From: Allochromatium humboldtianum
Lineage (GTDB): Bacteria > Pseudomonadota > Gammaproteobacteria > Chromatiales > Chromatiaceae
Length of the DNA stretch: 64,000 bases
NCBI RefSeq assembly: GCF_013385175.1
Contig: NZ_JABZEO010000007.1
Coordinates: 124,001 to 188,000 of the forward strand
Direction of reading: 5' to 3'
Position numbers and translations under genes: made by a program. Shown piece after piece: positions 9,563 to 17,802 of the stretch. The notes below the pieces were generated by a model. The model worked only from the letters and a program-made list of their open reading frames with translations, searched no databases and had not been told where the DNA came from. The number at the start of each line of letters is the position of its first letter. Position 1 is the first letter of the stretch.

Positions 9563-10045
9563 TCACAGCTCGCGCAGGCTCGCCCACTCCTCGTCGGAGA
9601 GCAGCTTGTTGAGATCGATCAGGATGGTCAGACCGTCGTTGGAACTGGTGACGCCCAGGATGAAGCGACTGGTCTGATCGTTGCCGACGGCAGGAGCCGG
9701 ATCGATGGACGCCGCCGGGATCTGGACCACCTCGGCCACAGAGTCGACCAGGATGCCGATGTTCTGGTTGTCGACGTCGATGATGACGATGCGCGAGGCC
9801 TCGTCCGGCTCGCGCACCGGCAGCGAGAGACGCCGGCGCGCATCGATCACGGTGACGACGTCGCCGCGCAGATTGATGATGCCGAGGATGTAGTCGGGCA
9901 CGCCGGGGACGGGCGCGATCTCGGTGAGCTTGAGCACCTCCTGGACCTGGAGCACGTCGATGGCATAGGTCTCGTCGGCCAGACTGAAGGTCACATAGGA
10001 CGAGGAGCCGCCCGGCTGGCTCGCCCGCAAATCGGATGGGGTCAT
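9563..10045 (-). CDS. cheW: Chemotaxis adaptor protein CheW
   Basis: A 160-residue CheW. It couples chemoreceptors to the kinase CheA in the polar array. The single CheW domain spans about 15-155, with YVTFSLADETYAIDV, VPGVPDYILGIINLRG, the VILVDSVAEVV-like strand and a C-terminal LIDLNKLLSDEEW typical of the Pseudomonas orthologue. ATG at 10045 gives the usual length. An in-frame GTG at 10099 overlaps the motD stop (GTGA) and could give an 18-residue extension. It follows motD in the chemotaxis operon. Confidence 0.93.
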   Translation of the reverse strand: MTPSDLRASQPGGSSSYVTFSLADETYAIDVLQVQEVLKLTEIAPVPGVPDYILGIINLRGDVVTVIDARRRLSLPVREPDEASRIVIIDVDNQNIGILVDSVAEVVQIPAASIDPAPAVGNDQTSRFILGVTSSNDGLTILIDLNKLLSDEEWASLREL

Positions 10046-10095
10046 GGTGTCGGTTCTCGGTTCGTCGTTGAATGCTTGCTGGGGGCGCCCGGACG

Positions 10096-11013
10096 TCACT
10101 GGAGGCGTCCGATACCGGCCTCCAGATCCGTTTTCAGACGCTCGGGTTCGGCGCGCTCGCTCGATCGCGCGGCCTGGAGACCGGGCAGCACGATCACGGC
10201 GACCCGCCGGTTGCGCGCCCGCCCCGCCTCGGTGGCGTTGCTGTCGGCGGGCTGGAACTGGCTGTAGCCGATGGCGACCATGCGTTCGGGATCGACGCCG
10301 TTCTGGGCGAACAGGTTGACCACGGTCGCCGCGCGCCCGGAGGACAGTTCCCAGTTGGACGGATAGATGGTGTTGTTGATCGGCAGGTCGTCGGTGTGCC
10401 CCTCGACATGGATGCGCACGTCGCGCCGCCCGAGCAGTCGGGCGACCCGGATCAGGGCCGGACGCGCCGCCGGCTCCAGTGTCGCCGAGCCGCTGGAAAA
10501 GAGCAGATTGCTGTTGATCGATACCTCCAACCAGTAGGGCTGGCGCTTGACCTCGATGTTGCCGGCCTCGATCAGCGACCCCATGGCCTCCTGCAATTCC
10601 TCAGACATCTCCCGGATCTCGCCGATGATGCGCCCACGCTCTTCCTCCGTGGCCGCGCCGATGAGGGCGGCGAGCGCCACATCGGTCGGCGAGAAGGGCT
10701 CGAAACCCGGCTCGGGCGCCTCCTCGGCCGGACGCGGAGCGATGATCTCGACCGGGGCGAGTGAGCGGCGCACGTCCTCGCTGACCGGATTCATCTCCAG
10801 GGTCGGGTCGCCGATCTGGATCGGATCCATGGCCGCCTGCGCGCCGAACGCCTCGATCAGGGACTCGGAGAGCACGCTGTACTTGCCGGCATCCACCACG
10901 GAGACGGCATACATGACCACGAAGAAGGCCATCAGCAGCGTCACCAGGTCGCCATAGGGGATGGCCCAGGCCTCGTGATTGACGTGCTCCTCGTGCCGCT
11001 TGCGCCGCGCCAT
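10096..11013 (-). CDS. motD: Flagellar stator protein MotD (MotB family)
   Basis: A 305-residue stator B subunit. One membrane helix (about 22-42) contains the ion-binding Asp22 in AIPYGDLVTLLMAFFVVMYA. The C-terminal OmpA-like peptidoglycan-binding domain carries HVEGHTDDLPI and the SSGRAATVVNLF helix. With MotC it forms a stator that anchors to peptidoglycan and uses ion flow to turn the rotor. Order motC-motD-cheW matches Pseudomonas. It is distinct from motAB at 37950. Confidence 0.92.
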   Translation of the reverse strand: MARRKRHEEHVNHEAWAIPYGDLVTLLMAFFVVMYAVSVVDAGKYSVLSESLIEAFGAQAAMDPIQIGDPTLEMNPVSEDVRRSLAPVEIIAPRPAEEAPEPGFEPFSPTDVALAALIGAATEEERGRIIGEIREMSEELQEAMGSLIEAGNIEVKRQPYWLEVSINSNLLFSSGSATLEPAARPALIRVARLLGRRDVRIHVEGHTDDLPINNTIYPSNWELSSGRAATVVNLFAQNGVDPERMVAIGYSQFQPADSNATEAGRARNRRVAVIVLPGLQAARSSERAEPERLKTDLEAGIGRLQ

Positions 11014-11022
11014 GGTCTCGAC

Positions 11023-11766
11023 TCACCCCTGAATGAAGCCGTTGAGCTTGTTCTCGATGTTACGCGGATTCTCGCCTTCGGCGATCGCGACCAGCCCTTC
11101 GAGCAGCATGGTCTGATGGGTGACGCGCGCCTGGACGACGGATTTCAGCTTGTTGGACACCGGCAGGAAGAAGAGGTTGGCCAGGCCCACGCCATAGATG
11201 GTGGCGACGAAGGCCGCCGCGATGCCCTGCCCGAGTTTGCTCGGCTCGGCCAGATTCTGCATCACCGCCATCAGCCCCATGACCGCGCCGATGATGCCGA
11301 GCGTGGGCGAGTAGATCCCCATGCTCTCGAAGACGCGCGCCCCCTGGAGATCGAAGGCCTCGCTGTTGTCGAGATCGGACTCCAGGATCTGACGCAGCGT
11401 CTGCGGCTCGGCGCCGTCGACCAGGAGTTGCAGCCCCTTGCGCACGAAGGGGTCCGGCTCCTTGTTGGAGCGATCCTCCAGCCCGAGCAGCCCCTCCTTG
11501 CGCGAGAGCTGCGACCACTCGACGATGCGCTTGATCATGCGCTTCGGCTCCAGGAGCGGCGGCTTGAAGACCCAGGGGAACATCCTGAAGGCATGCAGGA
11601 AGACCGGAACCCGGGTCTGCACCAGGGTCGCGCCCAGGGTGCCGACCACCACGATCAGGAAAGCCGCCAGATTCCACAGCGCTTCCACCGAGCTGCCCTT
11701 GGCGACGACGCCGCCGAGGATGGCTACGAGTCCGAACAAGAGCCCGATCAGGCTCAGGATGTCCAT
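11023..11766 (-). CDS. motC: Flagellar stator protein MotC (MotA family)
   Basis: A 247-residue MotA/PomA-type stator A subunit with four membrane helices: two near the N-terminus (about 3-22 and 30-50) and two after the cytoplasmic loop (about 147-170 and 180-205). The loop carries the RMIKRIVEWSQLSRKEGLLGLE region with the charged residues that contact FliG. The pattern MGIYSPTLGIIGAVMGL contains the conserved third-helix proline. It partners MotD, which starts nine bases downstream. Confidence 0.92.
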   Translation of the reverse strand: MDILSLIGLLFGLVAILGGVVAKGSSVEALWNLAAFLIVVVGTLGATLVQTRVPVFLHAFRMFPWVFKPPLLEPKRMIKRIVEWSQLSRKEGLLGLEDRSNKEPDPFVRKGLQLLVDGAEPQTLRQILESDLDNSEAFDLQGARVFESMGIYSPTLGIIGAVMGLMAVMQNLAEPSKLGQGIAAAFVATIYGVGLANLFFLPVSNKLKSVVQARVTHQTMLLEGLVAIAEGENPRNIENKLNGFIQG

Positions 11767-11769
11767 GGC

Positions 11770-12858
11770 TCAACAGAAACCCTTGACCAAGGCCGGCCCG
11801 ACCTCCTTGAGCGGCAGGATCTGATCGGCCAGACCCGCGTCGATCACGGCGGCGGGCATCCCGTACACCACGCAACTGGCCGCATCCTGCGCCCAGACAT
11901 GAGCGCCGTTGGCCTTGAGTTCGCGTGCGCCCTCGCGCCCGTCGGCGCCCATGCCGGTCAGCACCACGGCCAGCACCTGCGAGCGAAAGGCCGCGACGGC
12001 GGATCTGAAGGTGATGTCGACGCTCGGCTTGTAGATGGTGCCGGGCGGACTCTCCTCGATGCGCACCCGAGGCTGGGCGCCGCCTTCCAGAATGAGCTGC
12101 ACCCCGCCGGGCGCAAGCAGCGCACTGCCAGGCTTGAGCACATCGCCCGAGGCGGCTTCCTTGACGTCGATCTGACACAGGTTGTTCAGCCGCTCGGCGA
12201 AGGCGGGCGTGAAACTCGCCGGCATGTGCTGGACCAGGATGATCGGCAGCGGGAAGTTCTTGGGCAGTCCCTTGAGCACTTCTTGTAACGCTACGGGTCC
12301 GCCGGTCGAGGTGCCGATCAGGACCGCGCGCAGGCTGTTGAGGGGCGTGGCGCTCGGCGAGAGACGCGGCGGCGGCGCGGCAGTGCGCGACGGCGAACCC
12401 AGGGACGCCCCGGTCGGCGCGGGACGATCGAGCGGCGCCGGAGTCGTCGGGCGCGTGAAACGGGTTCGACCCAGCGCACGCACCCGTCGGCGCAGCAGGA
12501 TCTTGGCCGAGTCCTCGTCCTTGGCCATCTCGCTGAAGCGCTTGGGCAGGAAGTCCATGGCCCCGGCGTCGAGCGCATCGAGCGTCGCCTTGGCGCCCTC
12601 GGTGGTCAGGGTCGAGAACATCAGGATCGGACGCGGCGACTCGGCCATGATCCGGCGTACCGCCGTGATACCGTCCATCACCGGCATCTCGATGTCCATG
12701 GTGACGACGTCCGGATTCAGACGCTTGACGACCTCGATGGCCTCCTGGCCATTGGCGGCAGTTCCCACGACCTCGATGCCGATGTCCGCGTTGAGGATCT
12801 CGACGATGCGCCGGCGGAAGAAGCCGGAATCGTCGACCACGACGACACGTAGACTCAT
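11770..12858 (-). CDS. cheB: Chemotaxis response regulator protein-glutamate methylesterase CheB
   Basis: A 362-residue CheB. The N-terminal receiver domain has acidic Asp9/Asp10 and phospho-acceptor Asp55 (TMDIEMPVMDG). After a Pro-rich linker (about 135-172) comes the methylesterase/deamidase domain with the catalytic triad Ser184 (GTSTGGP), His211 (QHMP) and Asp306 (TGMGADG). It removes receptor methyl groups for adaptation. Its ATG overlaps the cheA stop by four bases, so it is translationally coupled to cheA. Confidence 0.96.
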   Translation of the reverse strand: MSLRVVVVDDSGFFRRRIVEILNADIGIEVVGTAANGQEAIEVVKRLNPDVVTMDIEMPVMDGITAVRRIMAESPRPILMFSTLTTEGAKATLDALDAGAMDFLPKRFSEMAKDEDSAKILLRRRVRALGRTRFTRPTTPAPLDRPAPTGASLGSPSRTAAPPPRLSPSATPLNSLRAVLIGTSTGGPVALQEVLKGLPKNFPLPIILVQHMPASFTPAFAERLNNLCQIDVKEAASGDVLKPGSALLAPGGVQLILEGGAQPRVRIEESPPGTIYKPSVDITFRSAVAAFRSQVLAVVLTGMGADGREGARELKANGAHVWAQDAASCVVYGMPAAVIDAGLADQILPLKEVGPALVKGFC

Positions 12859-15005
12859 GCCGGCATCCCCGTCTCGGCCAGCCGCTGTTGCGCGTGTGAG
12901 GCCCGTCCGCCGTACCCCGGCTGACTCATGAGCCGAACCAACGCCGGAATGTCGATGATGAGTGCGATCCCGCCGTCACCCGTGATGGTCGCGCCGGCCA
13001 GTCCGGGAACGCCGTGCAGTCCCTTGCCGAGCGGCTTGATCACGACCTCCTCCTGACCGACCAGATCGTCGACGACCAGACCGATCTTGCGCTGAGCGAC
13101 ATGGACCACGACCACGTGCGAGTCCGGCTTGGGTTCGACCAGACGATAGGGATGCAACCAGCGCAAGGCGTAATAGAGCGGCAAGGCATGGTTGCGCACC
13201 ATGATGGCCTCCTGATCATCGACGAAATGCGTGCGCGTGAGATCCAGATCCAGGATCTCCGAGACCGAGGCCAGCGGGATGGCGAAACGCCGTCCGTCGA
13301 GGATGACCATGAGCGCCGGCAGGATGGCCAGCGTCAGCGGCAGTTTGACATTGAGTTTGGTGCCGACTCCGAGTTTGGAGTCGATCTCGACGGTGCCATT
13401 GAGCTGGGCGATCCGGGTCTTGACCACGTCCATGCCGACCCCGCGCCCGGAGACGTCCGAGATCTCCTCCTTGGTCGAGAAGCCGGCCATGAAGATCAGG
13501 TCGAAACACTCGCGCGTCGACAGCCGCTCGGCCTGACTGGGATCGAGCAACCCCTTCTCGACGGCCTTGGCGCGCAGCTTCTCGGGATCCATGCCGCGCC
13601 CGTCGTCCTGGATCAGCAGCGAGATGTGATCGCCCTCCTGGGCGGCGCCCAGCACCACGGTACCCCGGCGCGGCTTGCCGGCGGCCTCGCGCACATCGGG
13701 CATCTCGATGCCGTGGTCGACCGCGTTGCGGATCAGATGGACCAGAGGATCGGCGAGCGCCTCGACCAGGTTCTTGTCGAGATCCGTCTCCTCGCCGAAG
13801 GTCTCCAGCTCGATCTCCTTGCCGAGATTGCGCGCCAGATCGCGCACCACGCGCGGGAAGCGGCTGAAGACCTTCTTGACCGGCTGCATGCGGGTCTTCA
13901 TGACCGCCGACTGCAAGTCCGAGGTCACGAGCGCCAGCGAGGCGATCGCCTTGCCGATCTCTTCGTCGCCGGTGCGCACGCGCAGCATGCTCAACCGATT
14001 GCGCACCAACACCAGTTCGCCGACCAGGTTCATGATTTCGTCGAGCCGCTGGGTGTCGACCCGCACGGATGTCTCGCCGGCAGGTGCGGCGGCCGCGCGC
14101 TGGGCCTTGGCGGCCTCGGGATCGACGGACGGCGCGGGAGGGCTGGATGGGGCGCCGACCGCCGGACGGCTGGGCTGACTGCTCGGGATCGGAGCCGGCG
14201 GCGGACTCGGCTTGGACGGCTCGGCCTGAGCAACCGGCTCGACGGGTTTCGCCGCTTCCGAGCCATGCAGTTGGTCGAGCAGTGATTCGAACTCATCGTC
14301 CGTGATCAAGTCATTGGCGCCGGTCGACTCCTCGGACGCAGAAACAGCCTTGGGCGGCTCGGACTCGGCCGGCGCCGGCGGCTCGGGGACGGCGTCGGGT
14401 GACGATGCAGACGGCTGACCCGAGAGCGCATCGAGCAGGGCCTCGAACTCGGCCTCACTGATCTCGTCGACCGACTCCGTCGTGGACTCGGCCTCGATGG
14501 CGGACGGTGGCGTCGATTCGTCTGATGGTGGGGCACTGGGGGGCTCAGGTACGGCGACGGGCGGCGGTTCGGGTACGGACTCCGGCACGGGTTCGAGCGC
14601 GTTCGTCCCGGCGGCATCCGGGACGGCGAGTGCCGCCAGATCCGTGATCAGCGCGGGTGGAGCCGGCTCGGGTTCACGCCCCGACTTGAGATCGCCGAAC
14701 ATGACGTTGAGCACGTCGAGCACGCGCAGCACCACGTCCATGAGCACCGGATCGATGCGGCGCTCGCCATTGCGCAACAGATTGAAGACGTCCTCGGCAT
14801 GATGACAGACCACCACCAGGGCGTTGAGATTGAGGAAGCCCGCACCGCCCTTGATGGTATGGAAGCTGCGGAAGACCGCATTGAGCAGGTTGCGATCGTC
14901 GGGATTCTGTTCCAGATCGATCAGCTGCTCGTTGAGCGCCTCCAACAGTTCACCGGCCTCGACCAGAAAGTCCTGGAGGATCTCATCGTTCGGATCGATT
15001 GCCAT
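12855..15005 (-). CDS. cheA: Chemotaxis sensor histidine kinase CheA
   Basis: A 716-residue CheA. The P1 HPt domain has the phospho-accepting His49 in FHTIKGGAGF. A long Pro/Glu-rich linker (about 112-310) replaces a recognisable P2 domain. P3 dimerisation follows (about 312-375), then the P4 kinase domain with N-box HLIRNAVDHG (423-432), DDGRGMD (467-473) and GRGVGMDVV (520-528), and the P5 CheW-like domain. The linker contains two short motifs, SEAEFEALLDAL (183-194) and TDDEFESLLDQL (235-246), that resemble the CheY-binding peptide of FliM; see findings. It lies between cheZ and cheB in one operon. Confidence 0.96.
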   Translation of the reverse strand: MAIDPNDEILQDFLVEAGELLEALNEQLIDLEQNPDDRNLLNAVFRSFHTIKGGAGFLNLNALVVVCHHAEDVFNLLRNGERRIDPVLMDVVLRVLDVLNVMFGDLKSGREPEPAPPALITDLAALAVPDAAGTNALEPVPESVPEPPPVAVPEPPSAPPSDESTPPSAIEAESTTESVDEISEAEFEALLDALSGQPSASSPDAVPEPPAPAESEPPKAVSASEESTGANDLITDDEFESLLDQLHGSEAAKPVEPVAQAEPSKPSPPPAPIPSSQPSRPAVGAPSSPPAPSVDPEAAKAQRAAAAPAGETSVRVDTQRLDEIMNLVGELVLVRNRLSMLRVRTGDEEIGKAIASLALVTSDLQSAVMKTRMQPVKKVFSRFPRVVRDLARNLGKEIELETFGEETDLDKNLVEALADPLVHLIRNAVDHGIEMPDVREAAGKPRRGTVVLGAAQEGDHISLLIQDDGRGMDPEKLRAKAVEKGLLDPSQAERLSTRECFDLIFMAGFSTKEEISDVSGRGVGMDVVKTRIAQLNGTVEIDSKLGVGTKLNVKLPLTLAILPALMVILDGRRFAIPLASVSEILDLDLTRTHFVDDQEAIMVRNHALPLYYALRWLHPYRLVEPKPDSHVVVVHVAQRKIGLVVDDLVGQEEVVIKPLGKGLHGVPGLAGATITGDGGIALIIDIPALVRLMSQPGYGGRASHAQQRLAETGMPA

Positions 15006-15031
15006 GCATGATCACCCTGGGGGTCGATGGG

Positions 15032-15796
15032 CTAGAAGCCCAGGCTGGAGAGCAACGCGTCCACGTCGTCCTGACTGGTGACGACCTCGGCGACCGCGTC
15101 CTGAGTATTGGGCACGATCGGACCATGACCGCGCGTCTCGGGTGATGCGGACTCGTCCGCAGCCGGCTTGGCGGCCTTGGGCAGATCCATCCGGGCGCTC
15201 GACAGACGAATGAGTCCGACCAGATTCTCCTCGACCTCCTGCACCAGACGGATGACGCGGCGGATGATCTGTCCAGTGAGATCCTGATAGTCCTGGGCCA
15301 TCAGGATCTCGGACATCAGCGACTTGAGCCGCTCGGTCTCCTGACCGCTCCGGGTCAGGAAGTCGTCGAGCTCGCGCGCCAGCTCGCGGAACTCGTCGAC
15401 TGACAGTTCGCGATTGCGAAAACGGTTCCATTGCTCGTGCAGCGTCGCCGAGCGCTCGTGGAGCGACTCAGCGATGGGCATGGATTCGTCGAGCGCGTTG
15501 AGCGTGCGATGCGTCGCCTGTTCCGTCATGGAGACGACGTAGTTCAGACGCTCCTTGGCGTCCGGGATCTCGTCGCGCGTCAGTTCGATCAGGCGCGAGT
15601 CGCCTCGGAAGCTGTTGAGCGCCTCGTGCAGGTCGCGCGTGAGCTTGCCGAGTTCGTCGAAGAGTTCGCGCTCGTAGGGCAGACGCAACTGGCGGATGAT
15701 CTCGTCGGCCCCGCCCGGATCCCCGGCCTCCAGTCGCTCGACCAGACGACGAGCCAACTCCAGCTGGAGACTCAGGCGTTCTTCATCGTTGTCCAT
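15032..15796 (-). CDS. cheZ: Protein phosphatase CheZ
   Basis: A 254-residue mainly helical CheZ, which dephosphorylates CheY-P. The catalytic signature QDYQDLTGQ is present in the long helix, and the C-terminus SQDDVDALLSSLGF is the expected CheY-binding tail. It lies directly downstream of cheY, starting three bases after the cheY stop, which supports co-translation of the signal and its phosphatase. Confidence 0.94.
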   Translation of the reverse strand: MDNDEERLSLQLELARRLVERLEAGDPGGADEIIRQLRLPYERELFDELGKLTRDLHEALNSFRGDSRLIELTRDEIPDAKERLNYVVSMTEQATHRTLNALDESMPIAESLHERSATLHEQWNRFRNRELSVDEFRELARELDDFLTRSGQETERLKSLMSEILMAQDYQDLTGQIIRRVIRLVQEVEENLVGLIRLSSARMDLPKAAKPAADESASPETRGHGPIVPNTQDAVAEVVTSQDDVDALLSSLGF

Positions 15797-15799
15797 TGC

Positions 15800-16180
15800 T
15801 CATCCCTGCGCGTCGAGGCGCTCGAAGATCTTGTCGATCTTTTCCTTCAGGGTCTCGGCGGTGAAGGGTTTGACGATATAGCCGTTGACGCCGGCCTGGG
15901 CGGCCTCGACGATCTGGTCGCGCTTGGCCTCGGCCGTCACCATGAGCACCGGCAGCGACTTGAGCGCGGGATCGGCGCGCACCGCCTTGAGCAGCGCGAT
16001 GCCCTCCATGTTGGGCATGTTCCAGTCGGTGATCAGGAAGTCGAAACCGCCGCCCTTGAGCATCGGCAACGCGGTGCTGCCGTCGTCGGCTTCCATGGTG
16101 TTGTTGAACCCCAGCTCACGCAGCAGGTTCTTGATGATGCGTCTCATGGTGGAGAAGTCGTCCACGATGAGGATTTTCAT
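15800..16180 (-). CDS. cheY: Chemotaxis response regulator CheY
   Basis: A 126-residue single-domain receiver. All phosphorylation residues are present: Asp7/Asp8, phospho-acceptor Asp52 ([10 protein letters not shown]), Thr82, Tyr101 and Lys104. CheY-P carries the signal from CheA to the FliM/FliN switch. The ATG at 16180 gives the family N-terminus [14 protein letters not shown] and has AAAGG just upstream; the in-frame upstream ATG at 16204 adds eight unconserved residues. Confidence 0.96.
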   Translation of the reverse strand: MKILIVDDFSTMRRIIKNLLRELGFNNTMEADDGSTALPMLKGGGFDFLITDWNMPNMEGIALLKAVRADPALKSLPVLMVTAEAKRDQIVEAAQAGVNGYIVKPFTAETLKEKIDKIFERLDAQG

Positions 16181-16228
16181 GCCTTTGTCCACGCAACGCT
16201 CCACATGGAATCTGTTTTGGTTTGAGAA

Positions 16229-16975
16229 TCAGGCGTCCGGCCCTGCTTGGGTCCAGTCGTTCAAACGGCCCCGCAGACGATGCAGGGCCTGACTGCGAAT
16301 CTGGCTCACGCGCGACTCGGTGACGTCGAGGACGGCTCCGATCTCACGCAGATTGAGTTCCTCATCATAATAGAGCGCGAGCACCAGACGCTCGCGTTCC
16401 GGCAGGCCGGCCAGCGCCTCGGCCAGGGCCGCGGCGAACTGCTCGCGCTCGACCTGCTCGGTCGGCATGGCGCTCGTTCCCGGCAGCAGCCGGTCGCTGT
16501 CGGCGTCCTCGCCGAACAGATCCTCCAGCCCAAGGATCTGGCAACTGGCGCTATCCTGCAACATGCCATGATAGTCGTCGAGTGTGACGCCGAGCGTCTC
16601 GGCGATCTCGCGATCATTGGCTGCGCGCCCCTCGCGCGCCTCGACCTGATGGATCGCCTCGGCGATGCGCCGGCTGTTGCGATGCACCGAGCGCGGCGTC
16701 CAGTCGGCGCGTCGCAGTTCGTCGATCATGGCCCCGCGCACCCGGATGCCGGCATAGGTGGCGAAGGTCGCGCCCTGCCCCGGCTGGAACTGGCGCGCGG
16801 CCTCGATCAGACCGACCATGCCGGACTGTATCAGATCCTCGACCTGCACCGAGGCCGGCAGCCGCGCCGCCAGATGATGCGCGATGCGCCGCACCAGGTC
16901 GACATGCTCGGACACCAGCCGCCCCGCCTCGTCCCCGGCGCTCGCGTACCCCATCCGAGAGCGGCCACGGATCAT
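16229..16975 (-). CDS. fliA: RNA polymerase sigma factor FliA (sigma-28)
   Basis: A 248-residue sigma-70-family factor of FliA length. Region 2 has the VEDLIQSGMVGLIEAARQF stretch and TFATYAGIRVRGAMIDELR. Region 4 has the LPERERLVLALYYDEELNLREIGAVL helix-turn-helix. It drives late flagellar genes once hook assembly exports FlgM. The ATG shares a base with the flhG stop (TGATG), indicating coupling to flhG. Confidence 0.95.
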   Translation of the reverse strand: MIRGRSRMGYASAGDEAGRLVSEHVDLVRRIAHHLAARLPASVQVEDLIQSGMVGLIEAARQFQPGQGATFATYAGIRVRGAMIDELRRADWTPRSVHRNSRRIAEAIHQVEAREGRAANDREIAETLGVTLDDYHGMLQDSASCQILGLEDLFGEDADSDRLLPGTSAMPTEQVEREQFAAALAEALAGLPERERLVLALYYDEELNLREIGAVLDVTESRVSQIRSQALHRLRGRLNDWTQAGPDA

Positions 16976-17802
16976 CAGGCGCCTTGCAGCAGACGCTCGA
17001 CGAAGAAGCCGATGCCGCCGACATCGGTGGCGCCGCCGCGCGCGGCGTCGATCCGGCGTGCCAGATCGTTGAAGACGCGCCCGGCCGGACTGCCCGGATA
17101 GAGGCTGACCACCGGCTGGCGCTTCTGCACCGCCAGACGCAGCTTTTCGTCCATCGGGATCATGGCCGCCGTCTCCAGCACCACGTCCGGCAGATAGCTG
17201 GCACAGACGGCCGAGAGTTTGCGCATCAGACGCTGACCGGATTCGATGTCGCGTAGCATGTTGCAGATTATCCGAAAACGACGCACCCCGTGCTCCTGAT
17301 GTAGAACCTTGATCAGTGCGTAGGCATCTGTCAAGGACGCCGGTTCGTCACAGACCACCACGAACACCTGCTGCACGGCCTTGCAGAAGCTCGTGACCGA
17401 GTCATGGACGCCGGCGGCCGTGTCGACGACCAGGATGTCGAGCGGCTTGTCGTAGCTGCTGAAGGCGCGGATCAGGCCCAGATGTTCCGCCGGGGTCAGG
17501 TTGGCCATGGACCCGATGCCCGAGGCCGAGGGCACCAGCAGCAACCCGTCCGGCCCTGGGAGCAGGACGTCCTCCAGGTTCTCGACGCGCCCGGCGACCA
17601 GATCGTGCAGGGTCTTGGTCGGGCGTAATCCTAGCATCAGATCGGCGTTGGCCAAGCCCAGATCGGCGTCGAAGAGCATGACGTTGCGTCCCAGCCGGGC
17701 CAGGGCCACGGACAGATTGACCGCGACATTGGTCTTGCCGACGCCGCCCTTGCCGCTGGCGATGGCGATGCTCTGAAAGGGCCGGTTCCTAGTAGGCTGC
17801 AT
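16975..17802 (-). CDS. flhG: Flagellar number regulator FlhG (FleN), MinD-like ATPase
   Basis: A 275-residue ParA/MinD-type ATPase. The deviant Walker A GKGGVGKT (17-24) is followed by FDADLG (44-49) and a DTAAG switch II. FlhG limits polar flagella, usually to one, by antagonising FleQ and FlhF. The start lies inside the 3' end of flhF (14-base overlap), a typical flhF-flhG arrangement. Confidence 0.94.
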   Translation of the reverse strand: MQPTRNRPFQSIAIASGKGGVGKTNVAVNLSVALARLGRNVMLFDADLGLANADLMLGLRPTKTLHDLVAGRVENLEDVLLPGPDGLLLVPSASGIGSMANLTPAEHLGLIRAFSSYDKPLDILVVDTAAGVHDSVTSFCKAVQQVFVVVCDEPASLTDAYALIKVLHQEHGVRRFRIICNMLRDIESGQRLMRKLSAVCASYLPDVVLETAAMIPMDEKLRLAVQKRQPVVSLYPGSPAGRVFNDLARRIDAARGGATDVGGIGFFVERLLQGA

